Source of the DNA: Fistulifera solaris
Taxonomy: Eukaryota > Bacillariophyta > Bacillariophyceae > Naviculales > Stauroneidaceae
Reading direction: 5' to 3'
Length of the DNA: 64,000 bases
Assembly: GCA_030295235.1 (NCBI GenBank)
Contig: AP026129.1
Location: 744,001 to 808,000, forward strand
A program made the position numbers and the translations under genes. Shown here piece after piece: positions 54,713 to 64,000 of the stretch. Position 1 is the stretch's first letter. Every line of letters begins with the position of its first letter. The notes beneath the pieces are model-generated. The model worked only from the letters and a program-made list of their open reading frames with translations, was not told the origin of the DNA and ran no database searches.

Positions 54713-55186
54713 ATTCTGTCTCAATGCTGCACACGTGAGTTCGAAAGCGGTCGTATTCGACGTCCTTCAAGTCGGGGTGTGACTCGTAAGCTTCCTTGGG
54801 TCCCATCTGATTTGGATCATGGGGTATCGTTGGAGAATGTCACATTCAATACGTCGAGCAAGAACAGCACATTTGATTCTCCATTTACATCCTTTGAAGG
54901 TGAGCAATCAAACGGAGCCTATTCGCCTGAATGGAATAATGCAAATCGAGCTGTAAATCATCCAGATGGCGGAGCCACTACCACCAGCTGCTTGTTCAAC
55001 GTTCGCTACCAGACTTGGACGTCGGGGACATTCAGAGTTCCAAGAAGCAGAAGAAAGATCATAAAGAAGACGTACAGAGCAAGAACTTTGACAATGATGA
55101 CAAAAACGACAATAATGATGATGATGGCCGACTTGTAACTTATAATAAGAAGTTTCTGTAAATGTAATGTGAGTAGAACTTTACAT

Positions 55187-56196
55187 TTAAACATCAAAAA
55201 GAGGTGAGCCGCAATCCATTTGGTATTGGCATATGAGACATAAGGCATCCATCACAACTTGGTGTTTGTCTATCCTGTGACGAAAGGTCTCTCTTGGACG
55301 ATTAAAGAACTTGATGCGGCCATTGGAACTCTCTTGGCGAGCTCGAACGCGGGCCTTTCATTTTGCGAAGACCTGACTCATCATGCGAATTCGGTAAAGA
55401 GAGAACTTCTGGTTCTCCCTGATAGCCCCCGTCGGCGATTCCTCTGCAATGCGTGGGAACCAAGTCTGTTAAGCTTTTATTCTAGAAAGGATCATTCACA
55501 AGAGCGATTCCCTCGCCGATCCCTTGCGTTGCGCGAAAGACACTTATGTCGGGAAGACCAGCTCTTGTTCCTCTTCGCACCGACACTACTCGGTTCTCCC
55601 AGATCGACAAAGCAATTTCATAGTTGAGAGCAGACTGTTTGAACCTATGAGAGTAATAGGCTGTATTTTTCGAAAAGAGCTCATGTTTTGGCTCGTAGAT
55701 TCGACAATGAACCCCATCGACGCTAAACAGAATGTAGGGCAAATTTGTGTTGTTCGAATGCCAATCCGGTGGCCAGTATATCTTTGAAATACAAAGAAAG
55801 ACTTAATAAGAGAGAGTTACAATCGTAAATAGGCGCGATGATACTTACCTTTTCTTTCTTATGTGCTTGGAGCTTGCTAGCGTAAAATCCACTTTCGTAC
55901 GGTCTTTTCATCCTTCTTGAAAAGGCCAGATATAACATGTTCCGTCCGATATCATTTCAGAAAATAGACGCACATAAGAAACGAAAAAAGTCACTGAGTT
56001 TACTCATTTCCACTCGTGCAGCAGGATCTTTTGTCAGCTGCAAGTCTCGAATGAGGTGGGCGCATACAACCGGCGACGATCCGTATTAAGCCTTGAATCG
56101 TCGATTTTTGGTTCGCAGTTTCGTGTGCCGATTTTCCGGGAAGCCAGCGCAAAGAAGGCCCACCTTTAATAGTTCTTTGGGTGTAAGAACCAGCAT
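55187..56196 (-). pseudogene. Transposase pseudogene (DDE_Tnp_4-like)
   Basis: Reading from 56196: MLVLTPKELLKVGLLCAGF, then an in-frame stop near 56085, then HLIRDLQLTKDPAARVEMS and LFKKDEKTVRKWILRFASKL-like sequence with frame changes. A 67-nt intron lies at 55782-55848. The first catalytic segment is FSVDGVHCRIYEP, followed by YYSHRFKQSALNYEIALSIW. The end has DGGYQGEPEVLSLPNS, RVRARQESSNGRIKFFN and FRHRIDKHQVVMDAL, then a stop at 55187. These match transposases common in stramenopiles. At least one stop and several frameshifts break the gene, so it is inactive. Confidence 0.8.
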
Positions 56197-56337
56197 AGTG
56201 TTTCGTTGTTTGTGGAGAAAGAATGTGGTTGAAGTCGGTGAAACTCGAAAAGGTGCGAGTCTTTTGACGAACTCGCCAATCCTTCGATCTTTGCGATATC
56301 CCTATTGCACTCGGTGACTGGACAACCGCTAAGTGAA

Positions 56338-56450
56338 GAACAACTTTCATCAAATTTTGATGAAAGTCTACAACTTTCATCATATTCTGATGAAAGTGTA
56401 CAACTTCTCATAAAGCAACGGAAATTTTCAACAATATTTGATGAAAGTTG
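56338..56450. repeat. Right subterminal ACTTTCATCAAA palindromes
   Basis: Palindromic units such as ACTTTCATCAAATTTTGATGAAAG pattern (arms of 11-12 bp) occur repeatedly with TACAA spacers, mirroring the left block at 54631-54712. Confidence 0.75.
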
Positions 56451-56621
56451 GTACACATTAATCATATATACATATCGCGCACGCCAGCAATATTAGTTAG
56501 GGCAAAAATTTAAGCCTAAAAAATAATAGCTTAAATAACAGTCCAAACAAACAATGCGGCATTTAATAGTACTATATTTTACAATGACTTGTGACGTGGT
56601 GTGACATTTCCCGCATCTTCC

Positions 56622-58448
56622 AGTCGAATGTCAAGATTACAATCTGACGTTAGGAAATTAGGAATAATATATATATAGTGTCCTCGTGTCGTGTTTTTTT
56701 TGAAATTCTTGGCTAACCGAAGACGCTCTCCAAAATGGTGATTCCGATGGAGAACAGACAATTGCTCGCGCCAGCCGGACTTCCCCCATTTCTCCCCCCA
56801 ATAATTCGTGCGCAACATTCATTGACTCCCTTCTTTCAACTCACTTCTTTATATCTGAGGATGATAACGATAACGTCCCGCTGTTCGAAGTTTCATCAGG
56901 CGACAACAAAAGCGCTGAAACTCATACAGAAAAGACCCTTACGATATTTGGAATTGAGGAGACATCAAAATGCCAATTTCGCAGAAAAACAATTAATTGA
57001 CGGAACTCGCGCTTTACAAAAAGGCGATACTAACATGGCTCATCGAGATTTTCAACAAAGATTGAACATGATTCCGGATCATCAAGGAACGAATCAAGCC
57101 GATGCAACAATTGCTAGCCAAAGTTAAGCCCGCACTGGCATCCATTCGGAACGAAATTTGCGGAATGCGGCTGTGGAAGTAGCCTTTCTTTGCCAGGCGC
57201 TGTTGGCGATGACCTTCAGTGATCCCAAATAGCCGCTTTCACATGATGAGCCAGAGGAAGAGAACGAATCATCCAGGCGTCGTAGAAAACGACGAAGAAC
57301 GGAAAAAAGGAGAAATTCCACAAAAGAAATCCAAAAAGAAACAGAAGAGGAGACGTCGCAAGCGTCGCAATAAATCCGATAATAGTAGTACCAGCAGCAT
57401 GTACGGCGAAAAGAAATCTATACTGATATCTGTAAAATAAAGATAAGAATTGATTTCTTGTTTTAGCGATGCCCCAATCTTCATCGCGGTCCATGGAGTT
57501 GTTCAGGTCACCTCTGCTGCATCATCGTCACTATCAGCAAATTTGCCCTTCGAGGTCGAACGATATTTTGTTGTCGTTGTTTTTTTCGAAGTTGTTCGAA
57601 GATGCGGTCATACCCGCTGGTTTCTGCGCTCTTGATCTATTCGCAGCTGTTATTATCCTGCGTTCCTTACCTCGACCAGGGCTATCGCTGTCGTCATCAA
57701 TTAAATCATCATCATCGTCCTCGTTTCTTGTGACGCTTGGAATTACTCGCCCGATTGGTAGCTTCTTCTACAGAATTGTCCTCCATCACACTGCCATACG
57801 GGAAACGAAACATTACATTGAGATGGGTATAAGCGATACGAACTTGGCTTGAAACAAATGTTAGTGTTTGTCGAGCGAATAATAAAATGTTGCACAGAAT
57901 TTTTAAATCCGAGCAGGTGTGCCAGGCGTGTATCGTCTATATAAAAAACTAGCTCCCCATTTTTTTAAACCCAAAATCGAGCTCAGAAATGGTACCCCCA
58001 TTTTGACGATTTGCGTTCCAAATCCTAATATTATTCCGAATTTCCTAGTCAGAATGGAAAAAAATTTGGTTTCGGCCTCAAACCCCATTTTTTGGGTCGG
58101 GTTAGCCAGCGATTTTCAGATAGTTGAGTACCGGACCGACAGAAAAAGTCCCCCTTTTCCCATTTTTGGACCCATTGTTTTTGTAATAATGAAACTAATA
58201 CCAGGTAGGGCGATAACGATGCAACTCGAGCCGATGACAAATTAAAATTATAAGTTGAAGGAAAGGGAAAGTTTCTTCTGCGAGAAAATCTCTCAGTTGT
58301 GCGTTTGTAAGAAAGAATGCTATACGGACTCTAGGGATCCCTTGGCGTGTCACGCACAAAAGATAGATGCGGAGCATTTTCTTTCGGCTGAAAATTACGG
58401 AGTGCGCAAATCATAGTAAATGAAGCCAGAAGGTGCTACCGTTGCATT
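56622..58448. other. Gene-poor relic region between the ABC copies
   Basis: No intact gene. The plus strand at 57240-57440 encodes a strongly basic stretch (KKSKKKQKRRRRKRRNKS). The minus strand around 57540-57790 encodes an acidic stretch (NEDDDDDLIDDDSDS) broken by frameshifts, suggesting a former nuclear protein or element-encoded ORF. Around 57945-58190 there are repeated CCCCATTTTT/AAAAATGGG-type tracts. The whole segment looks like layered, decayed mobile DNA. Confidence 0.5.
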
Positions 58449-61400
58449 TTAATCTAGTTTCTTGCCTGTCGTGGAAAGAGGATCGATTTTGCTCTCTCGA
58501 TCAAGCAAGTAGAAGATGCGTCCGATGCTTTTCTTCACTTCTGCCGTATCTGCGGCATCTTGGAATGCCGCACCAAGGCCAAACAAAGAGAATAGAATGG
58601 CAAAGTTCGCGATGAGAAAGTCCTTAAAGCCATATGTCTCCGGAAAGGTGAACAGCAAGTAACCACCGAACCATAGTTGGAGTGCATTTACCCATTGTTG
58701 GATAAACATTGAAAGGCCAGCCGTAACTCCTCCCATGAACGCATCGAAATTGTGATTGGGTTCTGCATTTAGTAGGGCTCGCTTGTAATTCTCATATCTT
58801 GCGTTCTCTAGGCATAAGGCCGACACGGTTCGAATGTTGAGCAAAGTTTCAACCACGATTCCACCAGGTGAGTTGAGTTCATCGGCTGCATTCACATTGC
58901 CAATGTCCTCGCCGAGCATCGTTTTCATTTGAATCGACGTGGCGAAACCCATAACTGGGACGCATCCGATTGCGAGCAGAGCAAATTGCCACATAAACTA
59001 AATATCAGAAAAAAATGAACGAGGGAAATGAGTGAAGATCACGTGAGTGCTGTTTGCGTCTCAATGAGTGTACTTACGATGAAGGAGATGGTGACACCTG
59101 TGATGATAGATGACAAGGCAACAATCAGCTGACGAATTGGTTCACCAGAGAAGGCCTGAATACGAGCGGCATCATCTTGAAGTTCCGACGTAATTTTCCC
59201 AATGCTTCGCTTGTCAAAAAAGGCAACTTCTTGCCGAACAATCGCATTAAAAGCCGAATCACGAACTCGTTTGCTAAGACGTTCGCTTGCATGCCCAAAA
59301 CCCCAAAACACAAGAACATTGCCAACGACACAGCCGATGACAAGACACAACCAATATAATGCAACTCTAAATGATCCGTCCTGAATTTCGTCAGCAATAG
59401 ACTTCCAGTACTCTTGACACGAGTCGAAGCCATCTATGATATTTCCGTCAGCATCTGGGCACACTTCAACGCGCCGAAACAACAAATCAATCGTTTCAGA
59501 AAAAGAATGCCCCAGGAGGGAAAAAACACCACCAGCTAAAACAGCCCCGATACTTCCGATCATAATGAAAAACCCATCTGGAGATGCAAGACGACGGGCT
59601 CTACCCGCATCAAAAGCGCCGGCCTGCTCTTTCTCGATTTCACTTTCCCAGTTAACTTCCTCCTCATCTTCTGTTGACTCAATGCCATCCGCTTTGCTAG
59701 CACTGAGAGTCGTCAAGGTAGATTTCATTTTTGAAGAATCAAAGAGGCGCTTGTATAATCCATGGGGTCTCGAAATTAATTCATCGTGGCTGCCCTGCTC
59801 CAGCACCTTGCCATTTCCGATGTAAGCAATTGTATCAGCATTTCGGATAGTGGACAGGCGATGCGCAATAACAATCACAGTCTGAGAACGAGATTCCATC
59901 AATTTATCAATCGCCGCTTGCACGACAGCTTCACTTTCATTGTCCAAAGCACTGGTGGCTTCGTCCAAAATGAGTAACTTGGGTTTCTTGACAAGCGCCC
60001 TTTGCGTTCATGACCAAGGCGAAGATGTGAGTTGATGACTAATCGATAACACAAATAGAAACATTAAAGAAAATGCATTTGAAACTTACCGAGCAATGGC
60101 AACGCGTTGCTTCTGTCCACCGCTAAGCTGCGTCCCGCGTTCGCCTACGGGGGTGTTGTAACCCTCGGGGAAGGTCATGATAAAGTCATGTGCGTTACTC
60201 TGCTTGGCAGCTTCTTCAATTTCCAACTGCGTCGCACCCGGAAAGCCATACGCAATATTCCCTGCAATGGTATCGTTGAACAGCGTAGGCTCTTGGCCCA
60301 CATATCCAATCTGGTCGCGATACCACGATACATTCAGAGACCTGTGGTGCACAAGAGGAAAACCAATGAGAACAAGAAGAAGCCCAGCCGCAACGAAAAC
60401 GTCAAAACAAATCACTCACTTCAAGTCAACTCCGTTGTACAGGACTGAACCTTCCAAGGGATCGTAGAAACGCTCGATCAGACCCACAGTGGTTGACTTG
60501 CCACCTCCCGATGGACCGACTAGAGCAAGCGTTTCACCCCGACGGACCTTAAGGCAGAAATTGTCAAACACGCGCTTCTTCGGTCGTGTAGGATAGGCAA
60601 AATTCACATCATGGAACTCAAGGTGCGGTACATCATCGGACGCGAAATTGGAAACAGCCGCCTCATCTTCATTCGACGCGAGAGCTGTCAAATCCACCGC
60701 GCTGCCACCGCGCGACGACGGCTCAGAATCCGTGCCTCCTCCTTCCTGCTTTTGAACCAATCGATAATAGTATTCCTTCAACGCAAGAAGCTCATCGTGC
60801 GTCCCGCTTTCCACCACTTTGCCGCCCTGAATCACGTGGATCTTGTCCGCATTACGAATCGTTGACAAGCGGTGAGCAATGATGATTGTCGTAATCTTTT
60901 TCTTCTGCAGGATGCTGTCCAAAGCATCTTGTACCACAAGTTCAGACTCTGCATCAAGGGCACTGGTGGCTTCGTCAAGCAACAGAATACGAGGGTTGCC
61001 GACCAACACACGAGCGATTGCGATGCGCTGCTTCTGACCACCGGATAGCTGCGATCCCTTGTCTCCGACTTGCGTGTCGTATCCGTCCGTGAAAGCACTG
61101 ATAAAATCATGTGCATTGGCCATGCGAGCAGCCTCTTCCACTTGTTCATCGGTAGCGTCTGGGTTACCATATCGAATGTTGCCTCGAATCGTGGTGGCGA
61201 ACAATGTGGGCTCCTGACCGACATAGCCAATCATGCGGCGCAGATGTGTCACATTGTATTCCTTCAAATCTTTTCCGTCCAGTTCAATGACACCAGAAAG
61301 TGGATCATAAAATCGTTCCAGAAGCGAAACAATAGTTGACTTCCCTCCTCCACTGCTTCCCACAAACGCAACGGTTTGTCCAGCAGCAATTTCGACGCTC

Positions 61401-62819
61401 ATGCCGTTCAAGATAGGGTCACCGGGACGCGTAGGGTAGTTGAAGTGCACGTCTCTCACACTAATGCTTCCTGCAATCGATTCCGGTTTGAGACCTGTCG
61501 TAGCTGTGGAATCGATCTGATACTTGGGAAGGATTGCCTTGAGAACTTGTTCAACCTCTTCCGATGACTTGTTTGATTTCGTCGAACGTGTTGTTGTGCT
61601 CAAAGCGTCATCTTTCGGTTTGAAAATTTTCTTTTCTGGAGCGCCAGGCAGGCGGTTGATCGTTTGCAAAGCTTCGTAGACAGCCACTCGAGCTTGCGTG
61701 AAAGCCTCACTAAAATTTCCGAATTGAGAAACACCCTGGGCAGCGAAGGCTACGCCCAACATCGACCCGAAAACGTCCGGACCGGTAGACTCGCAAGAAA
61801 CGGCTCCAGCTACACCCGCACTTGGGTCGCAGCCTGTGTCATCTATATCACGATAAAACAAGGCAGTGCCGTACAGGGATAGGGTAGCGTAAAGAAGCAG
61901 AAACGAGCCTAACATAGAACCTGTGTGTATTGTCAATAAAGATGAGTTGAGTCTGAAATTAGCATACATTCACGCCTCATCAGCTTAGTGATCTTACCGT
62001 TCGCAAGACCAATTTTCAACAACATGGATGTTGCCATCTTCATAGCCTCACTTGTTGCTTCTTCATACTGTCGGATGAATGACGGAATGGCGTTCAACGA
62101 CAAAACTGTTCGAATTGACGAAACTGTGGTGTAGGCTACAGAACCAGCTTTACTATATGCTTCCGCCGACCTGGTTCCTTTTCCTTGGTTAAATGTCATG
62201 ACCGCCATCGCTGACGCGGAAACAAAGGGAATGACGCAAAGAACCACTAACGCCACTCGCCAAGACGAATAAAATGCATAGGCGATGCCAAAGATTCCGG
62301 TGCAAAGAAACTGAATTCCTTCCCCAAATTTGCGTCCCAACCCACGTCGGTACTTGGTGGACGCTGGACCCACCGCATTTGCCATACCTGCAGTATCATT
62401 GACGTCAAAATAAGCTGCATCTTGTCGCAAGAGAGCTTTAAACCATTTCAGGCGCAGATTCATGCAACCTCGGTAGGCGCATACTTCAAAGCACCATCCT
62501 TGAATGAGACTGGCAATAAGCGCATAGGCTCCCACAACCAAGAAAGTGTACGCCAGTTCTCTGACTTGCGCTAGACCGTCATTACTTGCCGCCGAGATAT
62601 CCGAAAAGCTATTGCTGAACAAATAGGCCAACGCCGGATAGACCAGGCCGTTCGCAATACCCGCAATAAAGCCGACAACAAAAGGAGCTGAGTCGAGAAA
62701 CCGCATTCAAAGAGGAATCCGAGCGTTTCGCCCACGGAAGCCTGTGGAGCTGCGCTCTTTCGGCTCTTCGAAGAGTCGACTTGGCGTGAAGTTTCGGCTA
62801 GCTTATCAGTCGCAGTCAT
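58449..62819 (-). CDS. ABCB-type transporter with TMD-NBD-NBD-TMD order, copy 2
   Basis: The exon plan equals copy 1: 62819-61998, 61920-60420, 60341-60090, 59999-59078 and 58997-58449. Exon lengths are identical (822, 1501, 252, 922, 549 nt) and the product is again 1348 residues. Domain order is the same: TMD1, NBD1 (GSSGGGKST), NBD2 (GPSGGGKST), TMD2, stop after LSTTGKKLD. Exons 2-3 and the start of exon 4 are almost base-identical to copy 1, while exons 1 and 5 and introns 1 and 4 differ clearly. One T is missing in the T4 run near 62692. Near 59507-59525, two opposite one-base shifts turn the expected [10 protein letters not shown] into [10 protein letters not shown]. The start is the ATG at 62819 (MTATDKL). 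Confidence 0.9.
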
Positions 62820-63482
62820 TTTTTTACGCTGTTGATGCCCTTGAACCTGAATGAAAGCCTGTTTTGCCAATCAACAAAACTGAAAAGAGCAATGGCAAGT
62901 GAAACGCTTGCTGTTGCTGTCAGGGAAGAAAAGATAAAGGAGAACGTTGAAAATCTCTTTAAGGTTACCAAAAACTAATGAAAGCGGACGAAGCACAAGC
63001 AGAAAGCAGACTGCAATCAGCAATCAGCAATAAAACGTCGTCGGATTGTGAAATGGCGGAACTGAACGACCTCTCACAATGAAGGCGTAGGAATGCATGG
63101 GAACACCCGCGAACAATCGGATACGTGAGTACGTTAGTACCAGTAGCGTTTTCGAAGTCCATTTTCCATTTTCTTCTGACTCAGCTATGGATTTGCCGTA
63201 CCCTACGATAAGGACAATTGCGAAATGAAAATTGTAAGCTAAAGGTGAGTTACTCTATTTGACGAGCGGATCCAGGAGGATTCGCTAGGAACAATGAAGA
63301 TCCCTGCAGGTCTGGAACCTTCGCTTGTTCCCGTGCTTCCAAGACTAATACGTAGAGATGACGTCAGCAACTCATGGAGACAGAAAAGGTTAGGGATGAG
63401 CCGTAGGCCAGCGCATACTGCCTCTCAAGGGGGGTCTGAGATGAAACGGGAGCAGAGGAACCTTGTAAATAGGAGAAAACCT
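62820..63482. other. Region upstream of ABC copy 2
   Basis: This is 663 nt with no supported gene; short CAATCAGCAATCAGCAATAAA iterations lie near 63012. The right part may be 3' non-coding sequence or LTR of the retroelement. Confidence 0.4.
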
Positions 63483-64000
63483 CTACTGTCGATATGGTTT
63501 GACGCGACGAATGGAAATTCGTTCGATCGTAAAGGCATTTCGTCGAATGCTGATGGTACCATTGGTATGGACTTGGACAATCGTAGAATGGTCCGTACGC
63601 TCGAGGCGCAAGTTTAGAAGGATTGTCGGCTAATTTTAGCACTTTATCACCAATACGATAATCGTACGAAAATCTTTTGCGATTAGCTAGAATCATACGC
63701 TTGTCAATAAGTTGTTGACGATGTTGTTGGATATTAATCCAATCTGCAACGACCGGTAGGTCGAGAAGCATGTCCCGGCCAAAAACAAGTGACCCAGGTG
63801 TTGCTTTTAAACCGCTGTGCAACGAAGCGCGTATTGCATACATGCAATTGGCCAAGGCAGTGTCGACCATTTGTTTACCACTGGTAATGCCTGTGGAAGT
63901 GGCTAAGCGCGTCATGGTGCGAAGGGTGTTACCGACGACCTGATGCATGCGCTCACAAATTGAATTCCCTTGGGGATTTTTGACCGTAGTAGGACGTGGA
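63483..64000 (-). mobile_element. LTR-retrotransposon integrase C-terminal part (truncated by window)
   Basis: The minus strand from the window edge encodes NPQGNSICERMHQVVGNTLR, where the Glu fits the last residue of the integrase DDE triad. Then come HSGLKATPGSLVFGRDMLLD, YDYRIGDKVLKL and, after a one-base shift near 63585, GPFTIVQVHTNGTISIRRN and IRRVKPYRQ with a stop at 63483-63485. This order is typical of the integrase C-terminus of Ty3/gypsy-type elements. The rest of pol would lie beyond 64000. The shift suggests a dead copy or a base error. Confidence 0.75.

Larger units (their letters stand above)
54464..56621. mobile_element. Decayed DDE (PIF/Harbinger-like) DNA transposon
   Basis: A 16-bp perfect inverted repeat (GGAAGATGCGGGAAAT at 54464-54479 and its complement at 56606-56621) bounds a block with subterminal palindromes of the type ACTTTCATCAAA-TTTGATGAAAGT at both ends (54631-54712 and 56338-56450). 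A broken transposase lies inside on the minus strand. No target-site duplication is clear, so the true ends may differ by some bases. On the plus strand, a frame covering ~54779-55138 may be the remains of a second element-encoded protein. The family is inferred from the transposase. Confidence 0.7.
49517..62819. repeat. Tandem duplication of ABC transporter genes
   Basis: Two head-to-tail units with an offset of 8947 bp in the central part. Identity is near complete at about 50,570-52,880 versus 59,517-61,827, including the 78- and 90-nt introns. It drops sharply outside, where introns 1 and 4 cannot be aligned. The spacer between the copies holds the transposon at 54464-56621. Confidence 0.9.

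Noticed and set aside
56735-57127. 130-codon plus-strand frame
   Set aside because: Mixed composition inside the relic region and no family resemblance; probably chance or a decayed element.

Overview
This is nuclear DNA of a photosynthetic stramenopile, most likely a pennate diatom. The supporting signs are short GT-AG introns of about 60-100 nt, compact genes on both strands, many presequences made of a signal peptide ending in an ASAFAP-like motif (bipartite plastid targeting), a diatom-style HSF regulator, and relics of DNA transposons and an LTR retroelement. The species cannot be fixed from the sequence alone.

Layout. 0.5-16.3 kb: a twin-CX9C mitochondrial protein, a plastid-type aldo/keto reductase, a bacterial-type FadE acyl-CoA dehydrogenase, a plastid-type membrane protein, an RluA pseudouridine synthase, a PIG-L deacetylase, an NTF2-like protein with an internal stop, a plastid-type coiled-coil protein, a secreted M43 metalloprotease, the biotin enzyme BioA and a SR-25/ARL6IP4 nuclear protein. 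16.9-31.3 kb: a PPR protein, plastid IF-2, a KNL1/Spc105 kinetochore scaffold, a four-helix membrane protein, a GT14 glycosyltransferase and an M50B-like protease. 31.7-49.1 kb: a SAMHD1-like dNTPase, a MYND-finger protein, a methyltransferase-riboflavin kinase fusion, a cysteine-less SthA-like flavoprotein, mitochondrial uL4, a proline-rich coiled-coil protein, an HSF and a second PPR protein. 49.5-62.8 kb: two tandem copies of a 1348-residue ABCB-type transporter, separated by a decayed DDE transposon and other relics. The right edge holds the end of an LTR-retroelement integrase.

Main observations. Both ABC transporters have the order TMD-NBD-NBD-TMD instead of TMD-NBD-TMD-NBD; the NBD-NBD and NBD-TMD junctions each lie inside single uninterrupted exons. 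The two copies are nearly identical, introns included, over the central ~2.3 kb and clearly diverged on both sides, which suggests gene conversion. The KNL1 gene carries four MELT-like motifs and a four-unit repeat rich in Ser/Thr-Pro sites. One gene fuses a SAM methyltransferase to riboflavin kinase. Five dispersed 21-bp palindromes share an 8-5-8 design.

Caveat. Twelve gene models need about 19 single-base corrections, almost all in homopolymer runs, to restore one frame. Every corrected model then has a length divisible by three. I read these mostly as base-calling or assembly errors, so the genes are annotated as single loci with the breaks stated. Most functional links are general housekeeping (plastid translation, flavin and biotin metabolism, organelle RNA handling); no operon-like logic is seen.
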